Shown piece after piece: positions 1-8,626 of a stretch of 64,000 bases of DNA (position 1 is the first letter of the stretch; the number at the start of each line of letters is the position of its first letter). The stretch spans positions 5,253,001 to 5,317,000 of the forward strand of contig NZ_CP139141.1 of the NCBI RefSeq assembly GCF_034059295.1. Direction: 5' to 3'. The notes under the pieces were generated by a model. It had not been told where the DNA came from. It was given only the letters and a program-made list of their open reading frames with translations, and ran no database searches. Source of the DNA: Pseudomonas sp. HR96. GTDB taxonomy: Bacteria; Pseudomonadota; Gammaproteobacteria; Pseudomonadales; Pseudomonadaceae. A program made the position numbers and the translations under genes.

Positions 1-134
1 AATGCACCCAGCGCCGCGCCGCCGATGATCATCACCTCGAAGGGCTGGATCAACGCGCCGATCTTGCCGTGGGAGAGTACGTAGCCGCCGAGTACACAGG
101 CGAATACGACGATAATGCCAATAATTTTAGCCAT
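1..134 (-). CDS. motA: MotA flagellar stator subunit, N-terminal fragment
   Basis: The visible 44 residues begin MAKIIGIIVVFACVLGGYV and continue through a SHGKIGALIQPFE segment. This is the first membrane helix and following loop of the MotA proton-channel stator of the flagellar motor. The gene runs off the left edge, so only the 5' end is seen. The ATG at 134 is preceded by a FliA-type promoter on the same strand. It diverges from the HDOD gene, the arrangement seen in other Pseudomonas. The family call is firm despite the short fragment. Confidence 0.93.
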   Translation of the reverse strand, partial: MAKIIGIIVVFACVLGGYVLSHGKIGALIQPFEVMIIGGAALGA

Positions 135-201
135 AAGTTAGAAGCACTTTTACGGTCGTGAAAAGGGGGTGGTTCGCAAGTTGTTCATTCTCTGCTTCTA
201 C

Positions 202-228
202 TTATCGGCAGAAGTGCGCCAGACTATA
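202..228 (-). promoter_or_regulatory. FliA (sigma-28) type promoter for motA
   Basis: Read on the minus strand, TATAGTCT is followed by exactly 11 bases and then a perfect GCCGATAA. The known sigma-28 consensus is TAAAGTTT-N11-GCCGATAA, so the -35 element matches 6 of 8 and the -10 element 8 of 8. It lies about 70 bases upstream of the motA ATG and faces it. A flagellar late-class promoter suits a stator gene. Confidence 0.75.
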
Positions 229-282
229 GTCGTGTTCAGTGAAAAGCCAGTTAGCCCCCTTCGCCAGCACCGGTGACGTATC

Positions 283-1803
283 GTGTCGAGCCCCAGACCG
301 CAAAGCCTCGAAGCATGGATCAAGCTACTCGATAGTGTCCGCCTGCCCGTACCCCGCGCCAGCCATGACAAGGTGCGCGGCGCGTTGGCCGACAGCCGTC
401 GCTCGCTGCGCGACATCGCCGACTTCATGCAGGACAGCCCGGCGCTGGTCCTGAGCGTGATGCGCGAAGCCAACCTGCAGAGCAGCAACAGCCTGGTGGA
501 GCCCGCCGAGAGCCTGGAGGTGGCGCTCAACCGCCTGGGCCTCAAGCGCACTGAAGACCTGCTGGCCAAGCTGCCCTGCGTCGACCCCAAGGACATCCCG
601 CCAGCCCTGCGCCAGCTGCAGCTGATCAGCCAGCACGCCGCGCAGCAGGCCAATGGCCTGTTCGCCGGGCGCATGGCGCGCCTGTGGCAGGAGATCCACT
701 GGGGCAGCCTGCTGTTCATGTCTCCGGCCTGGTCGCTGGCCTATACCCACCCCGAGCTGATCGAGGAGTGGGAGCTGCGCGTGGTCAGCAAGGGCGAGCC
801 TGCCGCCAGGGTCGAGCGTGAACTGTTCGGCGTGCCGCTGCTGGCCCTGTGCCGCGAGCTGGCCGAGCGCTGGCGCCTGCCGGCCTGGGTCCTGCACGCC
901 TACCGTACGCTGCTGGAGGACCGCCGCTGGCTGGTCCAGGTGCTGCACATCGCCCGCGACAACGAAGACCGCCTGCGCCAGCAGCTGGCTCTGGACGACG
1001 AGCCGACCCTGCGCCGCTGGCTCGGCCAGCCAGCCAACACCGTGCTGCTGGCCAACGGCCTGGCCATGGCCAGCCAGCAAGGCTGGGCCACCCCGCACAT
1101 GGTGCGCTGGCAATACCTGACCAGCCTGTATCTGCAGGCACCGCTGGAAACTTTACAGCAGCTGGTCCACCAGCAGGCGGCCCACAGCGCCCGCCAGCAC
1201 GCTCAGCCGGGGCTGTGGCACCCGGCCCTGGCGCTGGTCTGGCCATGGGAGGAGCGCCGCCTGCACCGCGCCATGCTGCCCGCCCCGCCGCCCACCCCCG
1301 AAGCCCTGGTGACCTGGCGCAAGCGTTGCGCCGAGTTGCTGCACGAGCCCAGCCGTTTCAACAATGCCATGCACCTGACCACCGAAGCCCGCGACGCCCT
1401 GGTAGCCTGCGGCATGCAGCGGGTGCTGCTGCTGATGGCCGACAAGACCCAGACCCAGCTGCGCGTACAACAGCTCGGCGGCCTGCCGGCCAGCGCCGCC
1501 AACCTGACCTTCACCATCGCCAACAGCACCGTGCTGCAGCGGCTGATGAGCGCACCGGCACAGATCCGCCTCAATGCCAGCAACAATGCCCAGTTTTCGG
1601 CGCTGCTGCCGGCCAGCCTGCGCGGGCTGTTTCGCGGCGACAACCTGCTGTTGCGTTCGCTGAGCAACAACGGCCGGGTGGTCATGCTGGTGGTCGCCGA
1701 CCAGGGCGGCGGACCATTCTCGGAGGTCTCGGTGCAGGCGTTCGCCAAGACCGGGCAATGCATCGAGCGAGCGCTGGCAGCCTTTACCCACCGCGGCGGA
1801 TGA
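283..1803 (+). CDS. HDOD domain signalling protein
   Basis: A 506-residue soluble protein. The first half (about residues 10-230) reads as an HDOD domain, a catalytically dead relative of HD hydrolases: helical, with an SLEVALNRLGLKRTEDLL stretch typical of the family. The C-terminal part (from about 370) resembles a GAF-like sensor (LTFTIANSTVLQRLM, then a strand-rich end). The chosen start is a GTG at 283 with GGTGA upstream. HDOD proteins in Pseudomonas are linked to signalling and motility, but the exact role here is unknown. It diverges from motA and is followed by rhdA after about 100 bases. Confidence 0.8.
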   Translation: MSSPRPQSLEAWIKLLDSVRLPVPRASHDKVRGALADSRRSLRDIADFMQDSPALVLSVMREANLQSSNSLVEPAESLEVALNRLGLKRTEDLLAKLPCVDPKDIPPALRQLQLISQHAAQQANGLFAGRMARLWQEIHWGSLLFMSPAWSLAYTHPELIEEWELRVVSKGEPAARVERELFGVPLLALCRELAERWRLPAWVLHAYRTLLEDRRWLVQVLHIARDNEDRLRQQLALDDEPTLRRWLGQPANTVLLANGLAMASQQGWATPHMVRWQYLTSLYLQAPLETLQQLVHQQAAHSARQHAQPGLWHPALALVWPWEERRLHRAMLPAPPPTPEALVTWRKRCAELLHEPSRFNNAMHLTTEARDALVACGMQRVLLLMADKTQTQLRVQQLGGLPASAANLTFTIANSTVLQRLMSAPAQIRLNASNNAQFSALLPASLRGLFRGDNLLLRSLSNNGRVVMLVVADQGGGPFSEVSVQAFAKTGQCIERALAAFTHRGG

Positions 1804-1903
1804 GCCGGCGAGGCGGCCCCGGCGTCGCTTCGCTACGTTTGCGCGCGCGTCGCTGCTACTATTCCCCTTTTGTTCCCATTCCGTTCCGCCGTGGAGAAGT
1901 GCC

Positions 1904-2725
1904 ATGCCTGATTTTTCCGGCCTGCCGCTGGTGATCGAGCCCGCCGACCTGCAGGGCAGGCTCCAGACACCAGGGCTGATTCTGGTCGATCTGACCAGCG
2001 CCGCCCGTTACAGCCAGGGTCACATTCCCGGCGCACGCTTCGTCGACCCCAAGCGCACCCAGCTCGGCCAGCCACCAGCGCCGGGCCTGCTGCCGTCGCT
2101 GCCGGAGCTGCAGAGCCTGTTCGGCGAGCTTGGCCATCATGCCGGTGCCACCTACGTGGTGTACGACGACGAAGGCGGCGGTTGGGCCGGGCGTTTCATC
2201 TGGCTGCTCGATGTCATCGGCCATCACCGCTACCACTACCTCGACGGTGGCCTGACCGCCTGGCTGGCGGAGAACCTGCCCTTGTCGACCGAGGTACCGC
2301 CTGCTGCCGGCGGTCCGGTGCCGCTGACCCTGCACGACGAGCCCACCGCCACCCGTGAATACCTGCAAAGCCGCCTGGGCGCCGCCGACCTTGCGATATG
2401 GGATGCGCGCCACCCGCTGGAGTATTCCGGGGCCAAGGTACTCGCCGCCAAGGGTGGCCACGTGCCCGGCGCGGTCAATTTCGAATGGACCGCCGGCATG
2501 GACCCCAAGCGGGCCATGCGCATCCGTCGCGACATGCCGCAGATCCTTGAAAAGCTCGGCATCACCCGCGACAAGGAAATCGTTACACATTGCCAGACAC
2601 ACCATCGCTCGGGCTTCACCTACCTGGTGGCCAAGGCTTTGGGCTATCCTCGCGTCAAAGGCTATGCCGGGTCCTGGGGCGAATGGGGCAACCACCCCGA
2701 CACCCCTGTAGTAGTAGAAGTCTAA
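1904..2725 (+). CDS. rhdA: Thiosulfate sulfurtransferase (rhodanese), RhdA type
   Basis: A 273-residue protein with two tandem rhodanese domains: an inactive N-terminal one (about 10-125) and a catalytic C-terminal one (about 150-270). The active loop CQTHHR starts at Cys230, the same loop and position known for Azotobacter RhdA. It transfers sulfane sulfur from thiosulfate to acceptors such as cyanide or thiols. The ATG follows GGAGAAGTGCC. psd starts 9 bases after its stop, so the two are probably cotranscribed. Confidence 0.92.
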   Translation: MPDFSGLPLVIEPADLQGRLQTPGLILVDLTSAARYSQGHIPGARFVDPKRTQLGQPPAPGLLPSLPELQSLFGELGHHAGATYVVYDDEGGGWAGRFIWLLDVIGHHRYHYLDGGLTAWLAENLPLSTEVPPAAGGPVPLTLHDEPTATREYLQSRLGAADLAIWDARHPLEYSGAKVLAAKGGHVPGAVNFEWTAGMDPKRAMRIRRDMPQILEKLGITRDKEIVTHCQTHHRSGFTYLVAKALGYPRVKGYAGSWGEWGNHPDTPVVVEV

Positions 2726-2734
2726 GGAAATTTC

Positions 2735-3598
2735 ATGAAATCGCGTCTGTTCATCATCAGCCAGTACCTGCTGCCGCACCACCTGCTTTCCCGACTCGCG
2801 GGTTGCGTCGCCGAGTGCCGCTCGCGCTGGTTCAAGAATGCCTTTACCGCCTGGTTCGCCAAGCGCTACCAGGTCGACATGTCCCAGGCGCTGGTCGAAG
2901 ACCTGAGCGCCTACGACAACTTCAACGCCTTCTTCACCCGCGCCCTGAAGCCTGGAGCGCGCCCGCTGGACCCGACCCCGGAGGCCATCCTCAGCCCCGC
3001 CGACGGTGCCTTCAGCCAGCTGGGCCCAATCGAGCACGGCCGCATCTTTCAGGCCAAGGGCCACAGCTTCAGCGTCCTGGAACTGCTCGGTGGCGACCCG
3101 GCCAATGCCGCGCCGTTCATGGGCGGCGAGTTCGCCACGGTCTACCTCTCGCCCAAGGATTACCATCGCGTGCACATGCCGCTGGCCGGCACCCTGCGGG
3201 AAATGATCTACGTGCCCGGGCGGATCTTCTCGGTCAACCAGAACACCGCTGAAAACGTCCCTGAACTGTTCGCCCGCAACGAGCGGGTGGTGTGCATCTT
3301 CGACACCGAGCGCGGGCCAATGGCCATGGTGCTGGTGGGCGCAATGATCGTCGCCTCGGTGGAAACCGTCTGGGCCGGCCTGGTCACCCCGCCCAAGCGC
3401 GAACTGCGCAGCTACCATTATGACGAAGCGGCGCGCGCGCCGGTGCATCTGGAAAAAGGCGCAGAAATGGGCCGTTTCAAGCTCGGTTCCACGGTGATCG
3501 TGCTGTTTGGCCCTGGCCAGGTCGAGTGGGCACGGGAATGGGCCGCTGGCAGCGCCGTGCAAATGGGCCAGGCCATCGCCCATCCGGCCCGGGCTTAA
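2735..3598 (+). CDS. psd: Phosphatidylserine decarboxylase proenzyme
   Basis: The enzyme makes phosphatidylethanolamine from phosphatidylserine at the inner membrane. The 287 residues match the usual proteobacterial length. The self-cleavage motif LGST lies at residues 250-253, so Ser252 would become the pyruvoyl cofactor. The conserved DYHRVHMP histidines are at 142-149. RBS AAGGAAATTTC precedes the ATG. A palindrome, GGGCTTAAGCCC, spans the stop codon and may act as a weak hairpin. Confidence 0.96.
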   Translation: MKSRLFIISQYLLPHHLLSRLAGCVAECRSRWFKNAFTAWFAKRYQVDMSQALVEDLSAYDNFNAFFTRALKPGARPLDPTPEAILSPADGAFSQLGPIEHGRIFQAKGHSFSVLELLGGDPANAAPFMGGEFATVYLSPKDYHRVHMPLAGTLREMIYVPGRIFSVNQNTAENVPELFARNERVVCIFDTERGPMAMVLVGAMIVASVETVWAGLVTPPKRELRSYHYDEAARAPVHLEKGAEMGRFKLGSTVIVLFGPGQVEWAREWAAGSAVQMGQAIAHPARA

Positions 3599-3756
3599 GC
3601 CCAGCGGCGCCGGAAAACTTGCCGGTCGCTTCGGGAACGCCGAGGCTGCGAGTGCTCTCCAATGCTGATAGAGTCCGATCAAGCTCGCCACAATGGAATT
3701 TGAAGCCGCGTCAGTGCATGTCGCGGGCTTCGGTTGAAGAACCAGGAAAATGATTG

Positions 3757-5547
3757 ATGTCTCGCCCTAGCCCCCATCTGTTGTTGCGCGCACCCACGCC
3801 TACGCAGCTGAGCCTCACGTTCTGCGAAGCGAACCCGCGCGACATGAAGCGCTGGATCTCGACGCTACCCAAGGCCAACCTGGGCGAGACCGCGCGGCTG
3901 CTGTATCAGGGCATGGGTGAACTCAACCAGCTGGTCACGCCGAGCGACAACCGCCTGCAGCTGCTCGAACTGCTGCGCCCCGAGGTCTACTACGTCTGCA
4001 AGAACCTGGAGCGGCACTTCCTCAATCAGTCGATCGTGCTGGATGAACGGGCGCGCAAGGTCGCCAACCTGTGCCAGGCGCTGCAGAACCATCTGGCCAT
4101 CGGCTACAAGCAGATCGTTGCCCGCCAGGCGCCCAAGCCGGCGAGCAAGGAGCGTTCACACCTGCTGACCATCGGCGTGCAGCGCGCGCTGCATTGCCTC
4201 AATGGGCCATTGATCCGCGCATGCCTGCTGTATTGCCCGGTGCCCGAAGGGGTGTGGCTGGAATTGCACCAGCTGTACCTGATCGCCCAGGACAGCAACC
4301 TGCAGAACCAGGTGATCCCCGACACCCTGTCGACGCCGCGCACCATGAGCGTCCAGCAGACCTACGTCACTGCCCTGCTGCTGGGGACTTCGCGCAGCAA
4401 CCAGATGCGCCAGAACGCCATCGCCCGCCTGACCGAAGTCATCGAAACCTGGAGCGCGCTGGCGCGAGTGCAGCCGGCCAGCGATGCCTCCACCCTGTTT
4501 GCCGTGGCCCCGGGGTTGGACGGGCCGCCCCGCTACAAGACCCTCTTTCCCGAAGAACAGATCGCCGGCCTGCTGGGGCTGGACCCCAAACCGCTGGTGC
4601 AGGCGCTCAAGCAGTTTCTCGAGATGAGCCGCGAGCAGCGCGCGCAATCGCGCCTGGTGCCCAGTGGCTTCAGCCTCGACCTGCTGCAGCACCTCAGTGC
4701 GGCCTGGGGCGACGTCGCCGAGCGCACGTTCCAGCGCACTCCTGGGCATGGCGACCTGACGGTGTGCATCGGCATGAGCGCCCTGCACTACTACCTGGGT
4801 GGCGAGCGAACGTTCGGCGAAATCCTGCGCCGCCCCACGCTCGCGCCGACCCCGCAGTTCGGCGAGCAAAGCCGCGATGCCGGGCCCTGGACCCAGGCCT
4901 TCGATGTCGAGCCTGACGCCAGCATCGAAGTCGGCATGCCCTACGAAGAAATCCAGTATCACCTGCCGGCCGGTGACGGCTCGGGTGGGCAATCGAGCGC
5001 CGAAGGCAACTTCCCCAAGTTCGCCCTGCGCATCGTCAACCACAGCCCCGGCGGTTACTGCCTGGCCTGGCCCAAGGAAGTCCCGGCGCAGTTGCAGGCA
5101 GGGGAAATGGTCGGCATCCAGGACGCGCCGTCCCACGGCTGGAGCGTGGCGGTGGTGCGCTGGATTCGCCAGGTCAAGGAAGGCGGCACGCAGATGGGCA
5201 TCGAGCTGGTCGCCCCGCATGCCCAGCCGTGCGGGCTGCAGCTGGTGCGCAGTGCCGAAGACAACAGCCAGTTCATGCGCGGTCTGCTGCTGCCGGAAAT
5301 CCGTGCCATCGACATCCCGGCCACCCTGCTGGCACCGCGCTTGCCGTTCCAGGAAGGCAACAAGGTGATCATCAACACCAATGGCGAGGAGCGCCCGGCC
5401 GGCCTGAGCAAGCGCCTGGCCAGTACTGGCAGCTTCAACCAGTTCGAATACCGCCACCTGGAAGTGGCCGTGCCCGCCGAACAGACGCCAGGCGCGGCCA
5501 GCGACAACGGCGAAGAAAACTTCGACTCGTTGTGGAAGGATTTGTAG
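3757..5547 (+). CDS. Large protein with a PilZ-like C-terminal motif, function unknown
   Basis: A 596-residue soluble protein. The N-terminal 330 residues are mostly helical and match no family I can name. Around residues 410-480 a strand-rich stretch contains FALRIVNHSPGGYCL, where NHSPGG fits the PilZ [DN]xSxxG signature, and ends with MGIELVAP, another PilZ-like ending. A clear RxxxR is not visible, so c-di-GMP binding is only a possibility. The ATG at 3757 with AGGAAA upstream is preferred over an adjacent TTG at 3754. It sits between psd and serB, where P. aeruginosa carries an uncharacterised gene and fimX. Confidence 0.72.
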   Translation: MSRPSPHLLLRAPTPTQLSLTFCEANPRDMKRWISTLPKANLGETARLLYQGMGELNQLVTPSDNRLQLLELLRPEVYYVCKNLERHFLNQSIVLDERARKVANLCQALQNHLAIGYKQIVARQAPKPASKERSHLLTIGVQRALHCLNGPLIRACLLYCPVPEGVWLELHQLYLIAQDSNLQNQVIPDTLSTPRTMSVQQTYVTALLLGTSRSNQMRQNAIARLTEVIETWSALARVQPASDASTLFAVAPGLDGPPRYKTLFPEEQIAGLLGLDPKPLVQALKQFLEMSREQRAQSRLVPSGFSLDLLQHLSAAWGDVAERTFQRTPGHGDLTVCIGMSALHYYLGGERTFGEILRRPTLAPTPQFGEQSRDAGPWTQAFDVEPDASIEVGMPYEEIQYHLPAGDGSGGQSSAEGNFPKFALRIVNHSPGGYCLAWPKEVPAQLQAGEMVGIQDAPSHGWSVAVVRWIRQVKEGGTQMGIELVAPHAQPCGLQLVRSAEDNSQFMRGLLLPEIRAIDIPATLLAPRLPFQEGNKVIINTNGEERPAGLSKRLASTGSFNQFEYRHLEVAVPAEQTPGAASDNGEENFDSLWKDL

Positions 5548-5563
5548 GACTGTACCTGCGCGT

Positions 5564-5578
5564 GGGGGCGTTACCCCC
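5564..5578. terminator. Short GC hairpin between convergent genes
   Basis: GGGGG and CCCCC arms with a five-base CGTTA loop lie between the stop of the 596-residue gene and the stop of serB. No T-run follows on either strand, so it may be a weak bidirectional terminator or a decayed REP-type element. Confidence 0.35.
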
Positions 5579-5592
5579 TCCCGCACCACGAA

Positions 5593-6798
5593 TCAGAAGC
5601 TGCGTTGCCCCAGCAGATACAACACGCCATCGAGCCCCAGAGTCGAAATCGCCTGATTGGCCGAGGCCTTGACCAGCGGCTTGGCGCGAAACGCCACGCC
5701 CAGCCCGGCCAGCGCCAGCATCGGCAGGTCGTTGGCACCGTCGCCCACGGCGATGGTCTGCTCCAGCGTCAGGCCTTCCTTTTCAGCCAACTCGCGCAGC
5801 AGGTCAGCCTTGCGCTGGGCGTCGACGATCGGCTCCACGGCAACGCCGGTGCATTGGCCGTCGACCACTTCCAGTTCGTTGGCGAATACATAGTCGATGC
5901 CCAGCCTGGCCTGCACCTGGCGAGCGAAGTAGGTAAAGCCACCGGAAAGGATGGCGGTCTTGTAGCCAAGGCGCTTGAGCTCGGCGAACAACACTTCGGC
6001 ACCCTCGGTCAGTTGCAGCGACGCGCCGATGGCATCCAGCACGCTGACATCCAGGCCCTTGAGCAAGGCCAGGCGCTCCTTGAAACTGGCGCGAAAATCC
6101 AACTCGCCGCGCATCGCCCGCTCGGTGATCGCCGAAACCAGCTCGCCGATGCCGTGGGCCTTGGCGAGTTCGTCGATGACTTCGGCCTGGATCAGGGTGG
6201 AATCCATGTCGAACACGGCCAGGCGCCGATGGGTGCGGTACAGCGAGTCTTCCTGCCAGGCGATGTCGATGTCCAGCTCCTGGGCGGCCTGGAGAAACTC
6301 GGCGCGCAGGGCTCGCGGCTCACTGACCTGCCCGCGCAGGGCGATTTCCAAACAGGCCTTGCCCAGCGGCGCAGCGCCGGGGCCAGCGGCCGGCACCGGT
6401 GCCGACAGACGGTCGATACTCTCGATCTGCAGGCCATGGCTGTCAGTGATCGAGGTCACCCGGCGCACCTGGGCGGCGGTGACCTGGCGGCTGAGCAGGC
6501 TGACAATCGGCCGAGGCGCGCGCTGGCTGTCGGCCCAGGCCTGGTAGTCGGCCGCCGACAGCAGGGTGAATTGCGCCAGCAATTCCAGGTGGCGCACGGC
6601 TGACTGCACTTCTTCCATGAACGCCGCGCGGTTGGCGGCCTCCACCTCGGCGACCACGGCCAGGGTCTGGGCGCCATGCAGCAAGCGCTGCTGAATATCC
6701 AGCAAGGTGGCGTCGACATTGGCCATGACGCCAGTCAGCAGTGCGGTCAGGCCGGAGCGCTGCGCGCCGGTGACGTTGATCAGGACGATTTCGCGCAA
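5593..6798 (-). CDS. serB: Phosphoserine phosphatase
   Basis: A HAD-family phosphatase for the last step of serine synthesis. The 401 residues hold an N-terminal ACT-like regulatory region (REIVLINVTG at the start) and a C-terminal HAD domain with DMDST at 197-201 and GDGANDLPM near the end. No ATG fits; TTG at 6798 with GGGGGTGCGCC upstream gives the conserved N-terminus. It diverges from the AhpA/Smp-like gene. The same serB-smp pairing is known in E. coli. Confidence 0.95.
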   Translation of the reverse strand: MREIVLINVTGAQRSGLTALLTGVMANVDATLLDIQQRLLHGAQTLAVVAEVEAANRAAFMEEVQSAVRHLELLAQFTLLSAADYQAWADSQRAPRPIVSLLSRQVTAAQVRRVTSITDSHGLQIESIDRLSAPVPAAGPGAAPLGKACLEIALRGQVSEPRALRAEFLQAAQELDIDIAWQEDSLYRTHRRLAVFDMDSTLIQAEVIDELAKAHGIGELVSAITERAMRGELDFRASFKERLALLKGLDVSVLDAIGASLQLTEGAEVLFAELKRLGYKTAILSGGFTYFARQVQARLGIDYVFANELEVVDGQCTGVAVEPIVDAQRKADLLRELAEKEGLTLEQTIAVGDGANDLPMLALAGLGVAFRAKPLVKASANQAISTLGLDGVLYLLGQRSF

Positions 6799-6946
6799 GG
6801 CGCACCCCCAGGTTGGAAAAAGAGCGCATTCTACCTGCTTTGCGCGATGTATCGGCACGTACAAAAAGCCAAGGCTTACCCGAGACAGAATCGCGCGGCC
6901 ATCGTTATACTGCGCCCCAACTCCACGGACAGAAGAGCCGAGCTCA

Positions 6947-8482
6947 GTGAACCGGCCCACGCCAGTCAAAAATGACAACTTTTTCCTGCTGATCTTTCGT
7001 GCACTGCGCCATCGCCGCGTGCCGATCGCATTACGCGTCGCCTTTCACAACATCTTCCTGGTCGCCCTGGCGCTGGTGATCTACGCCGCGGTGATGAGCC
7101 TGCAGTTCCGCCAGGCCATGCACGAGCAGGCCGATGCGCTGGGCCAGAGCCTGACCACGCAGACGGCGATGTCCGCCACCGAGCTGCTGGTGGCCAACGA
7201 CATCCTCAGCCTCAACGTGCTGCTCAACAACCTGGTGAAGAACCCGCTGGTAGCGCATGCGGCCATCTACAGTGCCGACAACCGGATCATCGCCGAGGCT
7301 GGGCAGCGCCCGAAAAACGGGTTGCTGGGCCCGGCCGAGGGGCTCTACGAAACCAGAATCAGCTTCCAGGACGTTACGGCCGGCAACCTGCGCATCAGCC
7401 TGGACATGAACCAGTTCCAGCAACCGCTGATGCTCAGCCTGCAAAGCATGGCGATTCTGGGCGGCATCCTGTTGGCCCTGGCGCTGGCCCTGAGCCTGCG
7501 CATGGGTCGCCACCTGACCACGCCACTGATGCAGCTGCGCGTCTGGCTGCGCGCTCCGGACTTCTACACCCCCGGCGTGCAACGCCAGGACGAGATCGGC
7601 GACCTGGCTCGCCAGCTGCACGCCAACCTCGCGCCGCCTGAGCCTGAACCAGAGCCAGAACCCGAGCCGCAAGCCGAAGAAGAAGTGGCATTCGACGAGC
7701 CCGAGCCCGCCGTGCAGGTGCGCCAGGCCCGCGAGCCCGGCTTCGACAAACTGCCGCCGCTGCCTGCCAGGCCGGTGCCACGGCGCATCCAGGCCGAAGA
7801 AGACCTCGATGACGACAACGGCGACGATCCCTTCGCCGACCTGCGCGATCACAGCCCGGTGCTGGTCAAGGAGGCCGCGCCAGTGGCCGTTGCCCCAGCG
7901 CCCAGACGCAGCAGCCACAGCGCTGTGCTGGCCGTGCAACTGGGTGCTCAGGAGCAACTGCGGCGCCTGCCGCGCCAGCGCCTGACGGAGCTGCTGCAGC
8001 GCTACCGCGACTGCCTTGACCAGGCCGCGTCGCTGTACCAGAGCGAACTGCACACCCTCAATGACGGCAGCACGCTGATGCTGTTTCACAGCGAAGACAG
8101 CGGCGACGACTACCTGACCAACGCCATCTGCTGCGGCGAGCTGCTGCGCGCCCTGGGGCATGCCCTGCAGATCGAAGTCGCCGACAGCGGCATCACCCTG
8201 CAACTGCAGCTGGGTTTGGTGTTGAGCGAGGAAGTGTTCGGCCTCAGCCAGCTCGACCTGCTGCTGACCGAGAGCGCCCAGGATGCCCTGGCGCTGTCGC
8301 AGCACAGCCGCAACCTGCTACTGGTGGAGCGGCGCATCGGCGACGATAGCCTGATCCGCCAGCGCGCGCGCATCCGCCCGATCGCCAGCCCCGAAGGCGC
8401 CTGCTGCGTCGAACGCCTGCTGGAGCCCTACCCGTCGCTGCTGGAACGCCAGCTGGCGCGGATGCATGAAACGCGGGCTTGA
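6947..8482 (+). CDS. AhpA/Smp (YtjB)-type membrane protein
   Basis: A 511-residue inner-membrane protein. Helix 1 is near residues 24-48, followed by a periplasmic domain (about 50-165) with SATELLVANDILSLNVLLNNLV, helix 2 near 167-185 and a HAMP-like segment. A Glu-Pro run (PEPEPEPEPEPQ) at about 228-242 then leads to an acidic linker and a cytoplasmic C-terminal domain resembling a degenerate cyclase or receiver fold. Smp/YtjB proteins lie beside serB in enterobacteria, as here. The GTG start at 6947 gives MNRPTPVKNDNFFLLIFRAL. Its biochemical role is not established. Confidence 0.78.
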   Translation: MNRPTPVKNDNFFLLIFRALRHRRVPIALRVAFHNIFLVALALVIYAAVMSLQFRQAMHEQADALGQSLTTQTAMSATELLVANDILSLNVLLNNLVKNPLVAHAAIYSADNRIIAEAGQRPKNGLLGPAEGLYETRISFQDVTAGNLRISLDMNQFQQPLMLSLQSMAILGGILLALALALSLRMGRHLTTPLMQLRVWLRAPDFYTPGVQRQDEIGDLARQLHANLAPPEPEPEPEPEPQAEEEVAFDEPEPAVQVRQAREPGFDKLPPLPARPVPRRIQAEEDLDDDNGDDPFADLRDHSPVLVKEAAPVAVAPAPRRSSHSAVLAVQLGAQEQLRRLPRQRLTELLQRYRDCLDQAASLYQSELHTLNDGSTLMLFHSEDSGDDYLTNAICCGELLRALGHALQIEVADSGITLQLQLGLVLSEEVFGLSQLDLLLTESAQDALALSQHSRNLLLVERRIGDDSLIRQRARIRPIASPEGACCVERLLEPYPSLLERQLARMHETRA

Positions 8483-8490
8483 TGGGTCTA

Positions 8491-8573
8491 TCGCCAGCTT
8501 CGCCGGCTCCTACAATCTGTTTCGACTTGTATCGTAACGAAGCGCAGGAGCGCGCGAAGCCCGCGATCGGGCT
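8491..8573. repeat. REP-like element plus hairpin
   Basis: Bases 8491-8513 share the core GCCGGCTCCTAC and the preceding CGCCAGCT with the inverted pair at 15354-15429. A second hairpin, AGCCCG-CGAT-CGGGCT, occupies 8558-8573. The element lies between convergent genes, the usual place for Pseudomonas REP sequences. Confidence 0.65.
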
Positions 8574-8626
8574 GCGCGGGCAGCCGGTAGGCGATGCGAA
8601 GGCGAACATCAAGAGTGGCCTTCTAC

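Noticed and set aside
3591..3602. GGGCTTAAGCCC over the psd stop as a terminator
   Set aside because: The stem is short and no T-run follows; it may be chance.
7640..7680. Glu-Pro codon repeat in the AhpA-like gene as a phase-variable tract
   Set aside because: The unit is six bases and imperfect, so slippage would keep the frame; it changes length, not on/off state.
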